Assembly (NCBI GenBank): GCA_035516075.1
Contig: DATJAQ010000348.1
Location: 1-33,001 of the forward strand
Origin: Gp13-AA77 sp035516075
GTDB taxonomy: Bacteria > Acidobacteriota > Terriglobia > UBA7540
DNA: 33,001 nt
Direction: 5' to 3'
This document shows, piece after piece, positions 31,721-33,001 of this stretch. A model generated the notes under the pieces. It ran no database searches. It was not told the origin of the DNA and was given only the letters and a program-made list of their open reading frames with translations. Both the position numbers and the translations under genes were made by a program. Position 1 is the first letter of the stretch; each line of letters starts with the position of its first letter.

Positions 31721-32470
31721 TCAAGGCTCTGCCGTCCCGTCCGGTTTGCCACGCCCAAGCTGGAAGAGCCTTCGGGCAATCAAGATATCCCAGATCACTA
31801 GAAACGGAAGAGAAAGGAACGCGAGATAAAGCCCTATCCTCGGCACGAAGAGGCCCAATCCGATGACACTTGCCAGGATTCCCACCCAGGCGATCAGCCG
31901 GCTGAAGATGTTGCTTCTCAGCATCACAACCGCCACCATGATCATGGCAATAGACCCGAGGAAGTAACTCACACGGAAGGCCGCGCCCGTGTAAATGGCC
32001 ATCAGGGCGAGACCTGCTGCCACGATCAGAGATCTCCCGGCGTCGGTGGTGGCTGCCGCATATTGGTCACTCAGGGAAAGCAGCGAGAAGTTCGTGTTCG
32101 ATGCCAGGTACGCCGTTATGGCGACCAGGCTGAGGGCGGTCGCGAGGAGCATGAACGACTCACTGGCTCGCCGCAGGACAATGTAGAGGGCCAGAGCGAT
32201 CGGGATGGCCAGAACCTGGTCGACGATCAGCAAGAGATCGAGGTTGATGAGCCCCAAAAGTGCGTGGTGATGAAGTACGGCGAAATGGCCGATGACCGCG
32301 CTCGACGTCGGTTGAAACCCCGGCGGCGGCCAGGCGATGAAGACGCCGATTTGAATGGGAAGGAGCGCGACGGTGAGCAGCGCGCCCGCTCCGCCAAGTC
32401 TGTAAAGCCAGTTCCACCGGGAGTCTGCGGGTTCAGCATCCGTAATCCGATTCAGCTTCGATTCGGGCAT
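31721..32470 (-). CDS. DUF4386-like multi-pass membrane protein
   Basis: This 249-residue protein has about six or seven hydrophobic segments. Its loop pattern, HFAVLHHHALLGLINLDLLL and LVPRIGLYLAFLSLPFLVIW-like end, resembles the uncharacterised DUF4386 group. It starts 11 bases after the stop of the PP2C gene, so they are co-transcribed. The function is unknown; the operon context suggests regulation through the PP2C phosphatase rather than metabolism. Confidence 0.6.
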   Translation of the reverse strand: MPESKLNRITDAEPADSRWNWLYRLGGAGALLTVALLPIQIGVFIAWPPPGFQPTSSAVIGHFAVLHHHALLGLINLDLLLIVDQVLAIPIALALYIVLRRASESFMLLATALSLVAITAYLASNTNFSLLSLSDQYAAATTDAGRSLIVAAGLALMAIYTGAAFRVSYFLGSIAMIMVAVVMLRSNIFSRLIAWVGILASVIGLGLFVPRIGLYLAFLSLPFLVIWDILIARRLFQLGRGKPDGTAEP

Positions 32471-32481
32471 TCGACCCTCCG

Positions 32482-33001
32482 TCAGCGAGTACCTCGGGCG
32501 ACGACCAGGGTGATATCATCCGCCTGTTCTCCCTTGCTGAACTCCCGCACCGCCGCCACGACCGCCCCAATCAAGTCGGGCGCCGGCAGATGGATCTGGC
32601 GGCGAAGGGTTTCGATCAGGCGGCACTCGCCGAACTCCTCGCCCTCGGCTCGCTCGGCTTCCGTGACGCCGTCGGTATAGAGCACCAGGGTGTCTCCCGC
32701 GCCCAGGCGCACCTCCGCCGCCGCGCACTCCCAGTCTTCAAAGAGCCCCAGCACCGTCGTGGTGGCATCGAGCCGCTCCACCTTACCGTCCCCGCGCAGC
32801 AACAGGGGCGGCAAGTGCCCGCAGTTCACGTAGCGCAGCCGCCGGGCGGCATCGTCGTAGTCGGCGAAGAACAGGGTGGCGTAGCTGCTGTCCGCGGTGT
32901 TTTCGAAGAAGAGCTGATTCACCGACCTCAGCAGGCGCGAGACGTCTTCCAGGGCCACCGCGTACTGGCTGCGCAGGTTGGCCTGGAGATTCGCCATCAG
33001 C
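32482..33001 (-). CDS. RsbU/SpoIIE-type PP2C phosphatase, C-terminal part (cut by window edge)
   Basis: The last ~172 residues of a PP2C phosphatase are visible; the frame continues past 33001, with Leu before the ATG at 32997. Motifs are ANLQANLRSQ after the expected Gly-rich turn, VNCGHLPPLLLRG, LYTDGVTEAE and QADDITLVVARG. The metal-binding Asp residues of this half are kept. It is related to the phosphatase at 14266-16404 but not a close copy. It heads the operon with the DUF4386-like and small membrane proteins. Confidence 0.88.
   Translation of the reverse strand, partial: LMANLQANLRSQYAVALEDVSRLLRSVNQLFFENTADSSYATLFFADYDDAARRLRYVNCGHLPPLLLRGDGKVERLDATTTVLGLFEDWECAAAEVRLGAGDTLVLYTDGVTEAERAEGEEFGECRLIETLRRQIHLPAPDLIGAVVAAVREFSKGEQADDITLVVARGTR

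Overview
This is a GC-rich bacterial chromosome segment, most likely from an acidobacterium. The taxon is inferred from gene mix and codon character, not from a marker gene. The clues are RsbU/SpoIIE-type phosphatases, tandem secreted DUF5818-like proteins, a GerMN protein beside rph and rdgB, a lone tail-collar protein and dense short operons. No rRNA, tRNA, CRISPR array, intact insertion sequence or prophage was seen.

Layout. 1-900 holds a non-coding array: three direct repeats with a 258-bp period, the third degenerate, plus two further copies of a short core motif. Next are a VapBC-type toxin-antitoxin pair (988-1619) behind two related palindromes, and an ArsR-type regulator (1665-1988) preceded by the deletion remnant of an SRPBCC/AHSA1 gene. 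2126-2639 has no gene I can support. 2640-4518 carries a divergent nitrilase-fold hydrolase convergent with a short tail-collar (Mdp-like) protein.

4697-9322 is a plus-strand housekeeping operon: cell-wall amidase, GerMN protein, RNase PH, RdgB nucleotide-pool sanitiser and endonuclease III. From 9383 to 25654 nearly everything is on the minus strand: ispH; a packed nnr-tsaE-enoyl-reductase-like group; a FabG-like SDR; a membrane-bound PP2C phosphatase; two APC permeases; accB-accC-thiE; an M24 peptidase; two paralogous small secreted proteins; and a secreted protein of unknown role.

25841-27919 returns to the plus strand: a DUF72 protein, a CRP/FNR-like palindrome, a possible 58-residue small protein and a phosphoribosyltransferase. 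28020-33001 is again minus strand: an Ala-rich secreted protein; an outer-membrane barrel protein plus TlpA-like thioredoxin operon with a structured leader; then small membrane proteins behind a second PP2C phosphatase cut by the window edge.

The most notable points are two genes interrupted by in-frame stops. One is a TGA at codon 50 of the barrel gene, directly after its signal peptide and followed by a foldable hairpin. The other is a TAG in a multi-pass membrane protein. Together with the collapsed SRPBCC gene and the repeat array, they mark accessory, partly decaying ground at both ends of a conserved housekeeping core. TGA and TAG both end ordinary genes here, so there is no general recoding.
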